Both the position numbers and the translations under genes were made by a program. Below are positions 63,243 to 64,000 of a stretch of DNA of 64,000 bases, piece after piece. The notes beneath the pieces are model-generated. The model made no database searches. It saw only the letters and a list, made by a program, of their open reading frames with translations, and was not told the origin of the DNA. Every line of letters begins with the position of its first letter. The first letter of the stretch is position 1. The DNA lies in contig NZ_CP107921.1 in NCBI RefSeq assembly GCF_036014215.1, positions 1,683,501 to 1,747,500 of the forward strand. The letters run 5' to 3'. The stretch is from Streptomyces sp. NBC_00440 (lineage in GTDB: Bacteria; Actinomycetota; Actinomycetes; Streptomycetales; Streptomycetaceae).

Positions 63243-64000
<758 letters not shown>

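Overview
The window is high-GC actinobacterial chromosome, almost certainly Streptomyces. The evidence is strong G/C bias at third codon positions, many GTG starts, ATGA/GTGA stop-start overlaps, twin-arginine lipoproteins, sugar ABC importers without their own ATPase, and a conserved core block in the expected order (coaE, rpsA, hrpB, polA, a branched-chain amino acid ABC operon, an ANTAR regulator, a tRNA, pyk). Forty-eight protein genes (two cut by the window edges) and one tRNA are described.

Left part (1-21 kb, accessory): a partial NB-ARC ATPase; a HAD-like protein; helR, an RNA polymerase-associated ATPase preceded by a rifamycin-associated element (RAE); a five-gene sugar uptake and hydrolysis operon (binding protein, two permeases, LacI regulator, clan GH-A glycosidase); a GT-B-like gene carrying a 7-bp tandem repeat that could switch it on and off; and a leftward cluster of SNF2 helicase, SWIM protein, a small membrane-type effector candidate and an NB-ARC/TPR protein. 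An esterase, a RidA-like protein and a small lipoprotein follow.

Middle (21.5-48.2 kb, core): methyltransferases, coaE, PAC2 protein, rpsA, hrpB, a DUF3068 protein, a 46-residue membrane peptide, a lytic transglycosylase, polA divergent from a YdeP-type molybdo-oxidoreductase, a thioesterase, the five-gene branched-chain amino acid importer, the ANTAR regulator, a tRNA with a CAA anticodon but class I shape, a LAGLIDADG protein beside it, and pyk.

Right part (48.3-64 kb): a SIMPL protein, a secreted 5'-nucleotidase, an unusual decarboxylase plus N-hydroxylase pair of siderophore type, pepN, chorismate mutase, an AraC regulator divergent from a GH35 beta-galactosidase, a secreted GH101 endo-alpha-N-acetylgalactosaminidase, and a trypsin-like protease cut by the edge.

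Three observations stand out. (1) A putative NLR-type signalling pair (14158-14583 with 12069-14150) shares an RHIM/PP-like motif, which also occurs in the partial NB-ARC gene at the left edge. (2) Promoters of the actinobacterial LexA-independent DNA-damage type (TTGTCRGTG-N8-TANNNT) appear in front of the left-edge NB-ARC gene, polA, the divergent oxidoreductase and, more weakly, the SNF2 gene heading the NLR cluster. (3) A shared direct-repeat element spaced by about two helical turns precedes both GH35 and GH101, suggesting an AraC-controlled O-glycan utilisation regulon.
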